Both the position numbers and the translations under genes were made by a program. The notes under the pieces were generated by a model. It saw nothing but the letters and a program-made list of their open reading frames with translations, searched no databases and was not told the DNA's origin. 64,000 nucleotides of DNA, from assembly GCA_019637355.1 (NCBI GenBank), contig JAHBVT010000001.1, positions 1,581,192 to 1,645,191 on the forward strand. Direction: 5' to 3'. Below are positions 9,333 to 18,800 of the stretch, in pieces. This stretch comes from Gemmatimonadaceae bacterium (GTDB taxonomy: Bacteria; Gemmatimonadota; Gemmatimonadetes; Gemmatimonadales; Gemmatimonadaceae). Numbering within the stretch: position 1 is the stretch's first letter; every line of letters starts with the position of its first letter.

Positions 9333-9941
9333 GTGCGCCTGAGCCTCGTGCTTTCGTTCACGCTTCTCCTCTGCACCGCGCCAGTTGCGCTGGCCCAGCG
9401 CACCCCGGCCCCGTTCCGCAGCGCAGACGGTGACTTCGCGGTTCCGGTTCCACGCTACAACTTCGGCTATGCGCGGTCGGAGCGCGAGCGGATGCGCGAG
9501 GGCACCGCCGTGCACTTCCGCGGCGACGCGGGCGAGATGCACTACATCGAATCGCTGCGTGCGCCCCGCGGGTGGACGGCACCGACCGACTCGGCAGAGT
9601 TGGTGGAGTTCCTCTCGCAACGGCCGCGGGAGATCCATCGGACGAACCCCACGTCACGAGTGCTGGCAGAGCTGCCGATCGTGCTGGATGGTGCGCCTGC
9701 GATGCTCGTGGTGCTGGAGTTTCCGGAGGGCCACACGCTGATGGACCAGTCCACGCGCAAACGGCTCGACTCGGTGCGCGCGTTCGTCGCGTTCACGCGC
9801 AACGGCTACCTGTACTTGGTGGGCACCGAGCTCAACGGCGCGACGTCCCGACCACGCAGCGCCGAGCAGCACGCGACCCAGGGTGAGCAGGCGCTGCGGC
9901 GCTTCCTCGAGACGATGCGCTTCACCGCGCCGAGTCGCTAG
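9333..9941 (+). CDS. Hypothetical periplasmic protein
   Basis: A 202-residue exported protein. The signal peptide MRLSLVLSFTLLLCTAPVALA has a cleavage site after ALA, near residue 21, before QRTPAPF. The mature region resembles small beta-rich secreted proteins (DGDFAVPVPRYNF, then AFVAFTRNGYLYLVGTEL) and ends with ALRRFLETMRF. There is no catalytic motif I can name. The GTG start at 9333 is chosen because it begins the signal peptide directly. It faces the tRNA-Ser genes, with a strong hairpin between them. Confidence 0.8.
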   Translation: MRLSLVLSFTLLLCTAPVALAQRTPAPFRSADGDFAVPVPRYNFGYARSERERMREGTAVHFRGDAGEMHYIESLRAPRGWTAPTDSAELVEFLSQRPREIHRTNPTSRVLAELPIVLDGAPAMLVVLEFPEGHTLMDQSTRKRLDSVRAFVAFTRNGYLYLVGTELNGATSRPRSAEQHATQGEQALRRFLETMRFTAPSR

Positions 9942-9957
9942 CCGCCCAGAATGGCAA

Positions 9958-9989
9958 CGTCCCGCGCAGCCAGGCGGCTGCGCGGGACG
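9958..9989. terminator. GC-rich hairpin between convergent gene and tRNA-Ser
   Basis: A perfect 14-bp stem (9958-9971 with 9976-9989) closes on a 4-base loop. It lies 17 bases after the stop of the plus-strand gene and 4 bases beyond the 3' end of tRNA-Ser(GGA). No T-run follows on either strand, so it is a likely but non-classical bidirectional terminator or RNA-processing boundary. Confidence 0.65.
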
Positions 9990-9992
9990 CGA

Positions 9993-10080
9993 CGGACAGG
10001 GCGGGATTCGAACCCGCGATACGCTATTAACGTATACACGCTTTCCAGGCGTGCGCCTTCAACCACTCGGCCACCTGTCC
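9993..10080 (-). tRNA. tRNA-Ser(GGA)
   Basis: The minus strand folds as a class II tRNA of 88 bases. The acceptor stem is GGACAGG/CCTGTCC, the D arm GGCCGAGTGG, the anticodon stem CACGC/GCGTG with loop CTGGAAA (anticodon GGA, reading UCC/UCU). A long variable arm (GTATACG TTAA TAGCGTAT) is typical of tRNA-Ser, and the T arm has GGTTCGAATCC. The discriminator base is G. No CCA is encoded after it. Confidence 0.97.
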
Positions 10081-10150
10081 CGGGCGGGCGTGCGAGGCAC
10101 ACCCCTGCAAACGACGACGCGCCGGGGTCGCCAGCGCGTCGGGTCCTACA

Positions 10151-10237
10151 CGGACAGGGAGAGATTCGAACTCTCGATACCGTTGCCGGTATGCCGGTTT
10201 TCGAGACCGGTGCCTTCAGCCACTCGGCCACCTGTCC
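10151..10237 (-). tRNA. tRNA-Ser(CGA)
   Basis: A second class II serine tRNA of 87 bases on the minus strand with the same acceptor stem GGACAGG/CCTGTCC. The anticodon stem is CCGGT/ACCGG with loop CTCGAAA (anticodon CGA, reading UCG). The long variable arm is ATACCGGCAACGGTAT and the T arm has AGTTCGAATCT. No CCA is encoded. It lies 70 bases upstream of tRNA-Ser(GGA) in the same orientation, so the two are probably co-transcribed. Confidence 0.97.
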
Positions 10238-10274
10238 AGCAGACTGCGGAAGTTAGCGGGGCGCGGGGCTGGGT

Positions 10275-12800
10275 TCAACGGGTTGAGCGCGCCGAACCGA
10301 TCCCGCGGAAGTCGACCCGGAGCCCGACGCTAGGCGCGATGGGTTGCTGGTAGAACCCGAGGATGAGGCCGGCCGCGTACGGCGTCCCCGTCTCGGGATC
10401 ATCTCCCGAGGACCGCGCGAAGGTCAGCAGGTTCTGACCGATGAACGAGAGGGACATCCCGCCGAGACGCCCGTCGGATGCCTCCCAGCGCAGCCAGACT
10501 TCGCGCACCCGCACGAAACTCGCATCCTCGAGCGTCGAACCGAGGGAGATTGCGGCAGCTTGGTCTTCGAGTGACGTGTTCGGGTCGTAGCGCGCCTCAC
10601 AGCGCTGCCCGCTACACAGGCCGGCGTCATTGCGGACGCGCACGTGACCAGCCTTCCCGTCGAGCGTGCCGCCGACGGACACGGGGCCTCGCACGGCCTC
10701 GAAGGTGGCGCCGTACAGACGGGTCGGTACCAGCGACCCGCGGTCGGCCACCTCCCAGTCCCCGAGCTCCGATGGCTCGACGACCCCATTCAAGTTCGCG
10801 TCGACGAAACTGCGACGGTGGACACTGATCTCGCCGAACGGGGACTGGGGGGCGATGCGCAGCGACACGTTCGGAACGCCGCCCGGGCCAAAGAGAATCA
10901 TCGATGAAAACGTGCCGACGTGCTCGCTGCCTGCGACGGCCGCCCATACGGTCGAGGCTACGCGCGAGCGCTCGCCGATGCGTCGACTCAAGCGCAGCGC
11001 AATCTCCCCACCGCGCGTCGCGATGCCGCCCGCGCGCACGACATTCTCGGGCTGGCCAGGGAATCCGCCGAGCTCGTATCGAACCGCGTCCGAGACGTCG
11101 CGGCGGAACAGCCGGCCGGAGAGCAGCACCGCGTCGCTGAACCATCCGGCCTCAGCGCCGAGCTCGCGTTCGCGCGTCCGTTCGAATCCCGGAACCAGTA
11201 GCCCGGAGAACGTCGCCGTGCGACGCCCGAGGATGTGGAGTTCACCTTGTGGGTCCACTGCCTCGCCGTACGCCGTCCAGATGCCAAGTCGCGAGCGTGC
11301 GGCCCCCGACGGCGGCGACCAATCCCAGCGGAGGTCGGCGAACGGCAGGACGGCGGCCTCGTCCGGGGCGAAGCCGGCTTCGCGACGTACCCCCGCACCG
11401 CCGCTGACACCGCTGCGATCCACGAGTCGCGCCCCGAGTCGCTGCACGCTGCGATCCTGTGTCAGGCGCTGGCGGCTCTCGGAACCGAACGCCTCCCCAA
11501 CGTCGGGATAGACATCCGTGCGAAACGAGTCCGCCTGCACGATGGAGTTCTGCAGGATGGATGCGAATGCCGTGAGGCCGATGCGACCGAGCTGTCGCTC
11601 CTCACGCGCCTCCAGCGACACGGTCCACGCGCGCCGCAGCGACTCGAAGTCGGCCTCGTAGACGGCGTCTCCACCGCCCGTCCAGGGCCACACGGCCGAG
11701 CGTGCGGCGTAGCGCGTGAGCCACTCGCCACTCGTATGCAGGGCCAGTGAGGTCGTCCGCGTCAAGGACACGCGTGTGCGACTTCCCACGCTCGACCGCC
11801 GACTGGCCCACGCCGGGGCCCACGCCACTTCCCGCGCGTAGGTGGTCTGCTGATCGAGGTTGGAGTCGGCATCGTAGGGCCCGTAGGTCGCCGCTCGGCG
11901 CAACGTCGAGTACTGCAGGAAGTCACCGCTGAACTGCTGGACGCGGAGGTCGAGCTCCGACTCCCAGCGCCCGCGCCGCGGCAAGGCCAGCGCGAGCGAC
12001 ACATCGTGCCGCGCGATGGCGGAGCCCATCGCGCCGGGATCGGATTCGGTGAGGCCGGACACTCGGCCCTGCAATCCGAACGGCAGTCCACCGGCCGCCG
12101 ATGCGCCGGCGCGTACGCGCTGGCCGGCAGCGAACGGCGAACCTGTCGGGAACGGATTATGGGTCCACGTGCCCGTCGGGACGCAGTCGCCCGCGGCCTC
12201 GAGTTGCAGCGTGCAGTAGTACGTGCTGCCACCGCCACTGAGGTCCCCGGTACGCGTGCTGGCAGGGCGGATGGCCGTTCCCGCGCCCACGGTGCGCGCA
12301 TCGGCAAACACGCGACCGGTCCACGCGCCACCGTGCGCACGATGCGTCGTCACGACGACGGCGCCTCGACTGGCACCAGGGTCCAGCGCCATCCCGCCTG
12401 CGGCACCGAGCACGACCTCGACGCTCGCGATTTCCTCGACCGGCAAATTCCAGTGATCCGCGAGCATCTGCCCATCCGGCCGCTCACCGATAAACTGCTG
12501 GTCATCGCGCATCAGCACGCCATCGACGATCAGCGCGGGTCGACCCGACCCGGAGAACCCGACACTCGAGCGCGCTGACACCTGTGCGCCGATTCCGGGC
12601 GCTCCAGTGAGATACGTGACGCTGAGCCCGGGCACCCGCGCGGCGAGCAGGTCAGCCAACGTACGCGCGCCGCTCGACGCTACGGCTGCGGAGTCGATGG
12701 TCAACCACGGAGACGTTTGCGCGGCGACTCGACCCGAGCCGTCGAGCGTGATCCACGCCGTAACGAGTAGGCAGTTGCGCAGCGCGCGATGGAAGGTCAT
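10275..12800 (-). CDS. SusC-like TonB-dependent outer-membrane receptor
   Basis: An 841-residue outer-membrane protein. A signal peptide (MTFHRALRN, ending near GRVAAQ) leads to a plug domain: LADLLAARVPGLSVTYLTG, RPALIVDGVLM and IASVEVVLGAAGGMALDPGASRGAVVVTT, the usual TonB plug signature. The rest is a beta-barrel of alternating aromatic segments, ending with VGLRVDFRGIG and a few more residues. It lacks the N-terminal carboxypeptidase-like domain of typical SusC proteins, and no SusD partner follows, so its ligand is unknown. It starts 99 bases after tadA and is followed by the two tRNA-Ser genes. Confidence 0.82.
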   Translation of the reverse strand: MTFHRALRNCLLVTAWITLDGSGRVAAQTSPWLTIDSAAVASSGARTLADLLAARVPGLSVTYLTGAPGIGAQVSARSSVGFSGSGRPALIVDGVLMRDDQQFIGERPDGQMLADHWNLPVEEIASVEVVLGAAGGMALDPGASRGAVVVTTHRAHGGAWTGRVFADARTVGAGTAIRPASTRTGDLSGGGSTYYCTLQLEAAGDCVPTGTWTHNPFPTGSPFAAGQRVRAGASAAGGLPFGLQGRVSGLTESDPGAMGSAIARHDVSLALALPRRGRWESELDLRVQQFSGDFLQYSTLRRAATYGPYDADSNLDQQTTYAREVAWAPAWASRRSSVGSRTRVSLTRTTSLALHTSGEWLTRYAARSAVWPWTGGGDAVYEADFESLRRAWTVSLEAREERQLGRIGLTAFASILQNSIVQADSFRTDVYPDVGEAFGSESRQRLTQDRSVQRLGARLVDRSGVSGGAGVRREAGFAPDEAAVLPFADLRWDWSPPSGAARSRLGIWTAYGEAVDPQGELHILGRRTATFSGLLVPGFERTRERELGAEAGWFSDAVLLSGRLFRRDVSDAVRYELGGFPGQPENVVRAGGIATRGGEIALRLSRRIGERSRVASTVWAAVAGSEHVGTFSSMILFGPGGVPNVSLRIAPQSPFGEISVHRRSFVDANLNGVVEPSELGDWEVADRGSLVPTRLYGATFEAVRGPVSVGGTLDGKAGHVRVRNDAGLCSGQRCEARYDPNTSLEDQAAAISLGSTLEDASFVRVREVWLRWEASDGRLGGMSLSFIGQNLLTFARSSGDDPETGTPYAAGLILGFYQQPIAPSVGLRVDFRGIGSARSTR

Positions 12801-12899
12801 CGGGGCGACTGGAATCGGGGGACGGTGCCGTGCATACCGACCGGCGTGGCGACCCGCAGAATCGGGCCGGGACCACGGCGCGTCAATCCCTAGGGCGAC

Positions 12900-13391
12900 C
12901 TAGTCCCCTCGCCTGGCCCGGAAGAACTCTGTCAACAGCCGTGCCGCATCCTCCTCCCGTACCCCGCCCTGTACTTCCGGCCGATGGTTGAGCTTCGGAT
13001 GTCGCAGCAGGTCGTGGATGGACCCGACCATCCCCGCCTTCTCGTCCCACGCGCCGAAAACCACGCGCGCCAGCCGCGTGTGCAGGATGGCGCCGGCGCA
13101 CATCGCACAGGGCTCCAGCGTCACGTACAGCGTGGCCGAGGTGAGTCGCGTGTCGCCGATGGCGTAGGCCGCCGCCTTGAGCACACGCAGCTCGGCGTGC
13201 TGGGTCGCGTCCTTGCTCGCCACCATCGCGTTGCCGGCGCGAGCCATCACCTGACCGTTGTGCACGAGCACCGCGCCCACCGGGACTTCTCCCGTGCGCG
13301 CGGCCTTCTCAGCCTCGGCGAGCGCGAGGCCCATCCAATACGCGTCTTCCTCGGCGCGCGAGGAGAAGGTGACGGGTCCTGGGCTCGTCAC
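12900..13391 (-). CDS. tadA: tRNA adenosine(34) deaminase
   Basis: TadA converts A34 to inosine in tRNA-Arg(ACG), allowing wobble decoding. The 163 residues contain the zinc deaminase motifs: [10 protein letters not shown] (His ligand and catalytic Glu) near residue 65 and [11 protein letters not shown] (two Cys ligands) near 95, then [15 protein letters not shown] as in TadA proteins. The GTG overlaps the clpB stop as GTGA. The C-terminal [12 protein letters not shown] is the usual TadA helix. A related cytidine deaminase lies in the window but has different motifs. Confidence 0.94.
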   Translation of the reverse strand: MTSPGPVTFSSRAEEDAYWMGLALAEAEKAARTGEVPVGAVLVHNGQVMARAGNAMVASKDATQHAELRVLKAAAYAIGDTRLTSATLYVTLEPCAMCAGAILHTRLARVVFGAWDEKAGMVGSIHDLLRHPKLNHRPEVQGGVREEDAARLLTEFFRARRGD

Positions 13392-15973
13392 GCGGCTGAT
13401 TCGAACTTGAGGGCGCCGCCCTGCACCGTCGCGACGATCGTATCGCCGTCGTGGAACTTGCCCTCGAGCAGCTCAAGCGCGAGTGGATTCTGCACCAAGC
13501 GCTGGATGGCGCGCTTGAGCGGCCGCGCCCCGAAGGCGGGGTCGTAGCCCTCGGCGGCAATCAGCGCCTTGGCCTCGTCGCTCAGCTGTAGCGTGATCTT
13601 GCGGTCGGCCAGCAGGCGGTCCATCCGCGCGAGCTGCAAGCCGACGATGTGCCCGATCTGGTCGGCGCCGAGCGGACGGAAGATGATGATGTCGTCCACA
13701 CGGTTGAGGAACTCGGGACGGAACTGCTGGCGCAGCGCCGCGGTGACCTGCGACTCCACCAAGGCCCAGTCGCTGCCGGCGTGCTCGAGGATCCAGGTGG
13801 AGCCCACGTTGCTCGTCATAATGATGACGACGTTGCGGAAGTCCACAGTCCGGCCCTGCGAGTCGGTGAGGCGGCCGTCGTCGAGGATCTGCAACAGGAT
13901 GTTGAACACGTCCGGGTGCGCCTTCTCGATCTCGTCGAAGAGCACGACGCTGTACGGACGCCGGCGCACGGCCTCCGTGAGCTGGCCGCCTTCGTCGTAA
14001 CCGACGTAGCCCGGCGGCGCGCCGACGAGACGGGAAACGGCGTGCTTCTCCATATACTCGGACATATCGATGCGCACCATCGCGTGCTCATCGTCAAACA
14101 GGAACTCGGCGAGCGCCTTGGCGGTCTCCGTCTTGCCGACGCCGGTGGGGCCGAGGAAGATGAACGAGCCGATCGGGCGATTGGGATCCTGCAGGCCGGC
14201 GCGCGAGCGGCGCACGGCGTTGGCCACGGCTTGCACGGCCTCGGTCTGCCCGACGACGCGCTTGGCGAGTTCCTGGTCCAGCTTGGCCAGGCGCTCGCGC
14301 TCGCCCTCGAGCATTCGCGACACCGGAATGCCCGTCCAGCGGGCGACGATCTCGGCGATGTCGTCGGCGCTGACTTCTTCCTTGAGATACCGCGCCTTGC
14401 CCGCCTGTTCGGCGAGGCGTGCCTCTACCTGCTTGAGCTCCTGCTCGAGCTTGGGAATCTGCCCGTACTGGATCTCGGCGGCCTTCTGCAGGTCGCCGCT
14501 GCGGGTGACCTGCTCGACCAGCGTGCGCGACTCCTCGATCTTGGCCTTGATGCGCCCGACCTCGCCGAGGGCCTCCTTCTCGAGCTGCCACTGCGCCTTC
14601 ATCGCGGCGCTCTGTTCCTTGAGCTGGGCGAGTTGCTGTTCGATGCTGCCGCGGCGCTCGACGCTGGCAGCGTCCTTCTCCTTGGCCAGCGCCTGCCGCT
14701 CGATCTCCAGCTGCACGACCTTGCGCTCGACCTCATCGATCTCCTGCGGCAGCGAGTCGATCTCGATGCGCATCCGCGACGCGGCCTCGTCCATCAGGTC
14801 GATGGCCTTGTCGGGAAGGAAGCGGTCACCGATGTAGCGGTTGGAGAGCGTGGCCGCCGCGACGACGGCACCATCGGTGATGCGCACGCCGTGGTGCGAC
14901 TCATAGCGCTCCTTCAAGCCGCGCAGAATGGCGATCGTGCTCTCGACCGTGGGTTCACCGACGAAGACCGGCTGAAAGCGACGCTCCAGCGCCGGGTCCT
15001 TCTCGACGTGCTTGCGGTACTCGTCCAGCGTGGTCGCGCCGACGACGCGCAGCTCGCCGCGGGCCAGCATCGGCTTGAGCATATTGCCGGCGTCCATCGC
15101 ACCCTCGGCCTTGCCTGCCCCGACCAGCGTGTGCAGCTCGTCGATGAACACGACGAACTTGCCTTCGCTGGCGGTGATCTCCTTGAGCACGGCCTTGAGG
15201 CGTTCCTCGAATTCGCCGCGGAACTTGGCGCCGGCGATGAGCGCGCCCAGGTCCAGCGAGATGAGGCGCTTGTTGCGCAGCGACTCCGGCACATCGCCGT
15301 TGACGATGCGCTGCGCGAGGCCCTCGGCGATGGCCGTCTTGCCGACGCCGGGCTCGCCGATGAGCACGGGATTGTTCTTGGTGCGGCGCGAGAGCACCTG
15401 CATCACGCGGCGGACTTCCTCGTCGCGGCCGATGACCGGATCGAGCTTGCCCTTGCGCGCGTCCTCCGTGAGGTCGCGGGTGAACTTCTGCAGCGCTTGG
15501 TACTGGTTCTCGGGCGTCTGGTCGGTGACGCGATGCGAGCCGCGGACGCTCTCCAGCGCCTCCTCGAGCCCGGCCTTGGTGACCCGCTGCGCCTTGAGCA
15601 GGTTGGCGGTCTCGGATCCCTTGGCCGTGGCCAGACCCAGCAGCAGGTGTTCGGTGGAGACGTATTCGTCCCCGAGCCGCTTGGCCTCGGCTTCGGCGGC
15701 ATCGAGCACGGCGCTGACCTCGCGCGCCAAGGTGGGCTGCGCGTCGCTCTGCTTGGGGTAGCGCGCGATTTCGCGCTCAGCCGCCTGCGTCAGCGCCGGA
15801 ATCCCGACGCCCAGCTTCTGCAGGATGGGCACGACGATGCCTTCGTCCTGCCGAAGCAGTGCGAGCAGCAGGTGCGTGTCGTGGACCTGCGGATTGCCAG
15901 CCTGACGCGCGATGGTGACGGCGTCAGTGATGGCTTCGCTGGACTTTACGGTGAGGCGGTCGGGGTTGAGCAT
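13388..15973 (-). CDS. clpB: ATP-dependent chaperone ClpB
   Basis: A hexameric AAA+ disaggregase that works with DnaK to rescue aggregated proteins after heat stress. Over 861 residues it shows the Clp N-terminal repeats ([19 protein letters not shown]), first AAA domain (Walker A GEPGVGKT near 206, Walker B VVFIDE), the long coiled-coil middle domain (about residues 405-530, [20 protein letters not shown]) and second AAA domain (GPTGVGKT). The middle domain identifies ClpB rather than ClpA or ClpC. No CIRCE element is seen upstream. The start codon is preceded by a pyrimidine-rich heptamer array with no Shine-Dalgarno sequence. Confidence 0.98.
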   Translation of the reverse strand: MLNPDRLTVKSSEAITDAVTIARQAGNPQVHDTHLLLALLRQDEGIVVPILQKLGVGIPALTQAAEREIARYPKQSDAQPTLAREVSAVLDAAEAEAKRLGDEYVSTEHLLLGLATAKGSETANLLKAQRVTKAGLEEALESVRGSHRVTDQTPENQYQALQKFTRDLTEDARKGKLDPVIGRDEEVRRVMQVLSRRTKNNPVLIGEPGVGKTAIAEGLAQRIVNGDVPESLRNKRLISLDLGALIAGAKFRGEFEERLKAVLKEITASEGKFVVFIDELHTLVGAGKAEGAMDAGNMLKPMLARGELRVVGATTLDEYRKHVEKDPALERRFQPVFVGEPTVESTIAILRGLKERYESHHGVRITDGAVVAAATLSNRYIGDRFLPDKAIDLMDEAASRMRIEIDSLPQEIDEVERKVVQLEIERQALAKEKDAASVERRGSIEQQLAQLKEQSAAMKAQWQLEKEALGEVGRIKAKIEESRTLVEQVTRSGDLQKAAEIQYGQIPKLEQELKQVEARLAEQAGKARYLKEEVSADDIAEIVARWTGIPVSRMLEGERERLAKLDQELAKRVVGQTEAVQAVANAVRRSRAGLQDPNRPIGSFIFLGPTGVGKTETAKALAEFLFDDEHAMVRIDMSEYMEKHAVSRLVGAPPGYVGYDEGGQLTEAVRRRPYSVVLFDEIEKAHPDVFNILLQILDDGRLTDSQGRTVDFRNVVIIMTSNVGSTWILEHAGSDWALVESQVTAALRQQFRPEFLNRVDDIIIFRPLGADQIGHIVGLQLARMDRLLADRKITLQLSDEAKALIAAEGYDPAFGARPLKRAIQRLVQNPLALELLEGKFHDGDTIVATVQGGALKFESAA

Positions 15974-15978
15974 TTCGG

Positions 15979-16000
15979 GACGGATGACGGAGGACGGAAG
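15979..16000. repeat. Heptamer array abutting clpB start
   Basis: Three heptads, GACGGAT, GACGGAG and GACGGAA, read on the plus strand from about 15979. On the clpB sense strand this is a pyrimidine-rich leader that ends five bases before the ATG. A 21-base core is identical to the one before fbp (44236-44256). No GGAGG-type ribosome site is present between it and the start codon. Confidence 0.85.
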
Positions 16001-16110
16001 CTACGAGACCTACTGGGAGACGCGAGGTGATCAACGTGCGAGCGCCTCCTGACTCCGCTTGTCGCAACTCCTACGCCTTTCAAGTTACGCCGTTTCGGCA
16101 GGTTGGGACG

Positions 16111-16857
16111 TCAGGCGCTCAGCCGCTCCCACGACTGGAATGCCTGGAAGGCACGTCCGTCGCCCAAGTGCTCCTCAAGAAACTCGCGTAGCAGGCGCTG
16201 ATGCGCCTTGGCTGTGGGGATATCCTCTACAGGAATCTCCTGGCCGTGCATCCACCCGATGAGGGTCGTGCGCGCGCTCGCTGGCAGGGTGCGTGTACCG
16301 GGTACCAGCGTGCGGCAGGTCGCGCAGACGGCGCCGCCGCTGCGGTGCGCGAAGCGAACGTCCTCGTCTGGCCCGAGGTCCCGATGGCAGAGGGCGCAGG
16401 TCTCTAGCGTGGGCGCGAAGCCGAGTTCGGCGACGATGCGCCAGCCGACGGCGAGGGCTGCCGCCGTGACATCACTCTCAGCGCATGCGGTGAGCCGATC
16501 GAGCCCGTCTTGCAGGGCGTCGTGCACGCCCGCCGTGGCGTCGGTGCCGAAGCGCAGGCTGAGCTCGGCGAGCGCCGATGCGGCACCGAAGCGCTGCAGC
16601 GATCCAGCGAGCGCTGGCCGCGCCCGCTGTGCGTCGAACGCAACGAGGGTGTGCAGGTCCTTGCTCGGATGGATGAGCAGTTGCGCCGCGCCGCCCGTGA
16701 ACAGGTCTAATCCTTGCCCGAAGCGACTCTTCGGCCGCTTCGCGCCCTTGGCGACCGCCGCCAGCACGCCCGCGTCCCGCGTGGCGAGCCGCACGATGCG
16801 GCTCGTCTCGCGATAGTCGAAGGCGTGGAGGACGATGGCCGCAGTCTCGATCACCAC
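16111..16857 (-). CDS. recO: DNA repair protein RecO
   Basis: RecO loads RecA on gapped DNA with RecR. The 248 residues have the N-terminal OB-fold start (ETAAIVLHAFDYRETSRIVRL, trimmed here), the typical AKGAKRPKSRFGQGLDLFTGGA, and a zinc finger with CALC near residue 156 and CATC near 178. The start is a GTG at 16857 or the next codon. It overlaps the last codons of btuB by seven bases, an unusual link between a repair gene and a B12 receptor. It is followed by clpB after 137 bases. Confidence 0.93.
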   Translation of the reverse strand: MVIETAAIVLHAFDYRETSRIVRLATRDAGVLAAVAKGAKRPKSRFGQGLDLFTGGAAQLLIHPSKDLHTLVAFDAQRARPALAGSLQRFGAASALAELSLRFGTDATAGVHDALQDGLDRLTACAESDVTAAALAVGWRIVAELGFAPTLETCALCHRDLGPDEDVRFAHRSGGAVCATCRTLVPGTRTLPASARTTLIGWMHGQEIPVEDIPTAKAHQRLLREFLEEHLGDGRAFQAFQSWERLSA

Positions 16858-18800
16858 TCCAATCTAAGTCCCGCGTAGAGGATGCGGCCCGGGCTCTGGA
16901 ACCCGGCGATCTGGGTGAAGCGCACGTTGGTCAGGTTGTCCGCCCGCAGCACGAGCCGCGCGTCGGCGCCCAAAGTGCGAGGCAAGCGCAGGTCGGCACC
17001 GAAGTCCAAGGTGGTGAAGCCGCCCAGCGTGACGACGCCGGCCGGGAAGGTCGCGAAGTCGCGATCCTCACGCTCGCCAGTGCGCACGACGAGCAGCGAG
17101 AACGTCCCGAGCCCCTCGACGCCGCGCCGCAGTTGCAGCGTCGTCACGTTGCTGGGTCTCCGCAGCAGGCACCCTCCGGCCACGAAGGTCGCACTCGCGG
17201 TGGTGTCGAAGCCCGCTTGTGCCACGCGCGTGCTGGTCCAGGTGTGCCCCAGCGACGACTCGATGCCTACGACGGCCGGCAACGAGAGCTCAACTTCGAC
17301 ACCGCCGGCATTCGCGGCCACGATGTTCTCGTAGTTCGGCTCGCCGAAGGGCACGGCGCCGTTGTACTGGATCAGGTTGCGGAATCGCTGCGCAAAGCCG
17401 GTGACGGAGAACCGCGCCCCGGTCGCGAGCGAGACGTCCACACCGAGGTCGGCGGAACGCGACTCCTCGGGCTTGAGGTCGGGATTCCCGACCACGAAGC
17501 CGCCGGCAAAGTTCTCGAAGAAGTTCGGGGCCTTGAAGGCCGTGCCGACCGAGGTGCGCACGCGCAAGCCATCCGACACGCGCCAGCCCGCGCCGGCACG
17601 CGCCGTCTGGAATCGGCCGAAGGCGGAGTTGTCGTCGAGGCGTGCGCCCACGGTGTAGGCGAGTCGCCCGACCTCGCCCTGCCCCTGCGCGTACAGCGCA
17701 CGGTTCTCGCGGGCTGCACGGAGCTCATCGGGGAAGTCACCGAACTCGCTCTGGCTCACCGATGTCGTCCGCTCCTGGTCGCGTGCCCACTCGGCGCCGA
17801 ACGTCACCGCGTGCGCGTCGCTGAGCCGCAGGATGCTGCGCGCGTCGGCCATCCGCCGCTTCACCGCCCCGCGCGCGTAGTAGCCGTAGAAGCCGAAGGT
17901 ATCAGCGGGCGTGTCAGGGCCGTCGTTGGTGCGCGGAAGCAGGTCCATCCAGGTGTACTGGGCACGCGTCTCGAAGCGATCGGTCCAGCGGCGGCCGAGG
18001 TCCAGGCCGGCCAACACACGGTTCTCGGTGCGCTCGGCGTTGCGATCGTCGAGCTGCCCCGCCGAGCCCGTCGGATACTGGTACATCGAGTTGTTAAAGC
18101 GGCCGGTGACGCGCACATCCGTGCGCGCATCTGGCGTGAAGTCGAGCGCGCCGGAGACGCCGTCGTTGCGGTAGGCATTGTTGAACGCGAGGACTCCGTC
18201 CATCGCGTGACGGTCCGCTTGCAGCGTCCAGCCGAGCGCACGCGCCGAGCCGCTGGCGCCGAGCGACCCGCGCAGGGTGCCGAAGGACCCGCCACCGACC
18301 TCGCTGCGCAACCGCGTGGCGCCTGCGCCGCGTCGCGTGAAGATCTGTACGACGCCGGTCACGGCCTCGGAGCCATAGAGCACGCTGGCCGGGCCACGCA
18401 CGACTTCGATGCGCTCGACGTCATCGAGCGTGAGGCGGCCGAGGTCGAGCGTGCCGCCCGGTTCGTTGATGGCGACGCCATCCACCAGTACGCGCACATA
18501 GTTGCCCTGGCCGCCGCGCAGGAAGATCGTGTGCTGCGAGCCGATTCCGGAGCTGCGGGCCATCGCGATGCCGGGGATGCGGCGCAGCGCATCGCCGACG
18601 TGCGTGACGCCTTCGGCGCGAAGTTGGTCGCCGCCGAGGACCGAGACGGTGGCGGTTTGGGCGGTGAGCGGCGTGGGGGTGCGGGTGGCGGTGATGATGA
18701 GGGGGGGGAGGGAGTCTTGTGCTTCGACTCTAGGGTGGATCGCAATCGTGAATGCGAGCGCGATCAGGCTGAGAGACGGGAGGCGGGAGGTGGACAGCAC
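16851..18800 (-). CDS. btuB: TonB-dependent vitamin B12 receptor (BtuB-like)
   Basis: A 649-residue outer-membrane receptor. After a signal peptide (to about residue 27, VEAQ), a TonB-box-like stretch LPPLIITATRTPTPL precedes the plug, which contains VGDALRRIPGIAMARSSGIG, TIFLRGGQGNYVRVLVDGVA and DDVERIEVVRGPASVLYGSE. The barrel ends RILYAGLRLEW with the usual terminal aromatic. The B12 assignment rests on its place downstream of btuF-btuC-btuD and a cobalamin riboswitch, since sequence alone cannot separate it from siderophore receptors. The GTG start is preceded directly by a repeat array, with no Shine-Dalgarno. Confidence 0.85.
   Translation of the reverse strand: MLSTSRLPSLSLIALAFTIAIHPRVEAQDSLPPLIITATRTPTPLTAQTATVSVLGGDQLRAEGVTHVGDALRRIPGIAMARSSGIGSQHTIFLRGGQGNYVRVLVDGVAINEPGGTLDLGRLTLDDVERIEVVRGPASVLYGSEAVTGVVQIFTRRGAGATRLRSEVGGGSFGTLRGSLGASGSARALGWTLQADRHAMDGVLAFNNAYRNDGVSGALDFTPDARTDVRVTGRFNNSMYQYPTGSAGQLDDRNAERTENRVLAGLDLGRRWTDRFETRAQYTWMDLLPRTNDGPDTPADTFGFYGYYARGAVKRRMADARSILRLSDAHAVTFGAEWARDQERTTSVSQSEFGDFPDELRAARENRALYAQGQGEVGRLAYTVGARLDDNSAFGRFQTARAGAGWRVSDGLRVRTSVGTAFKAPNFFENFAGGFVVGNPDLKPEESRSADLGVDVSLATGARFSVTGFAQRFRNLIQYNGAVPFGEPNYENIVAANAGGVEVELSLPAVVGIESSLGHTWTSTRVAQAGFDTTASATFVAGGCLLRRPSNVTTLQLRRGVEGLGTFSLLVVRTGEREDRDFATFPAGVVTLGGFTTLDFGADLRLPRTLGADARLVLRADNLTNVRFTQIAGFQSPGRILYAGLRLEW

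Noticed and set aside
13649-16030. A 793-residue plus-strand frame across clpB
   Set aside because: Antisense to ClpB, which is unmistakable; no motif or ribosome site supports the plus-strand reading.
15974-16110. CIRCE or other heat-shock operator upstream of clpB
   Set aside because: No TTAGCACTC-N9-GAGTGCTAA or similar is present; only the heptamer array is evident.
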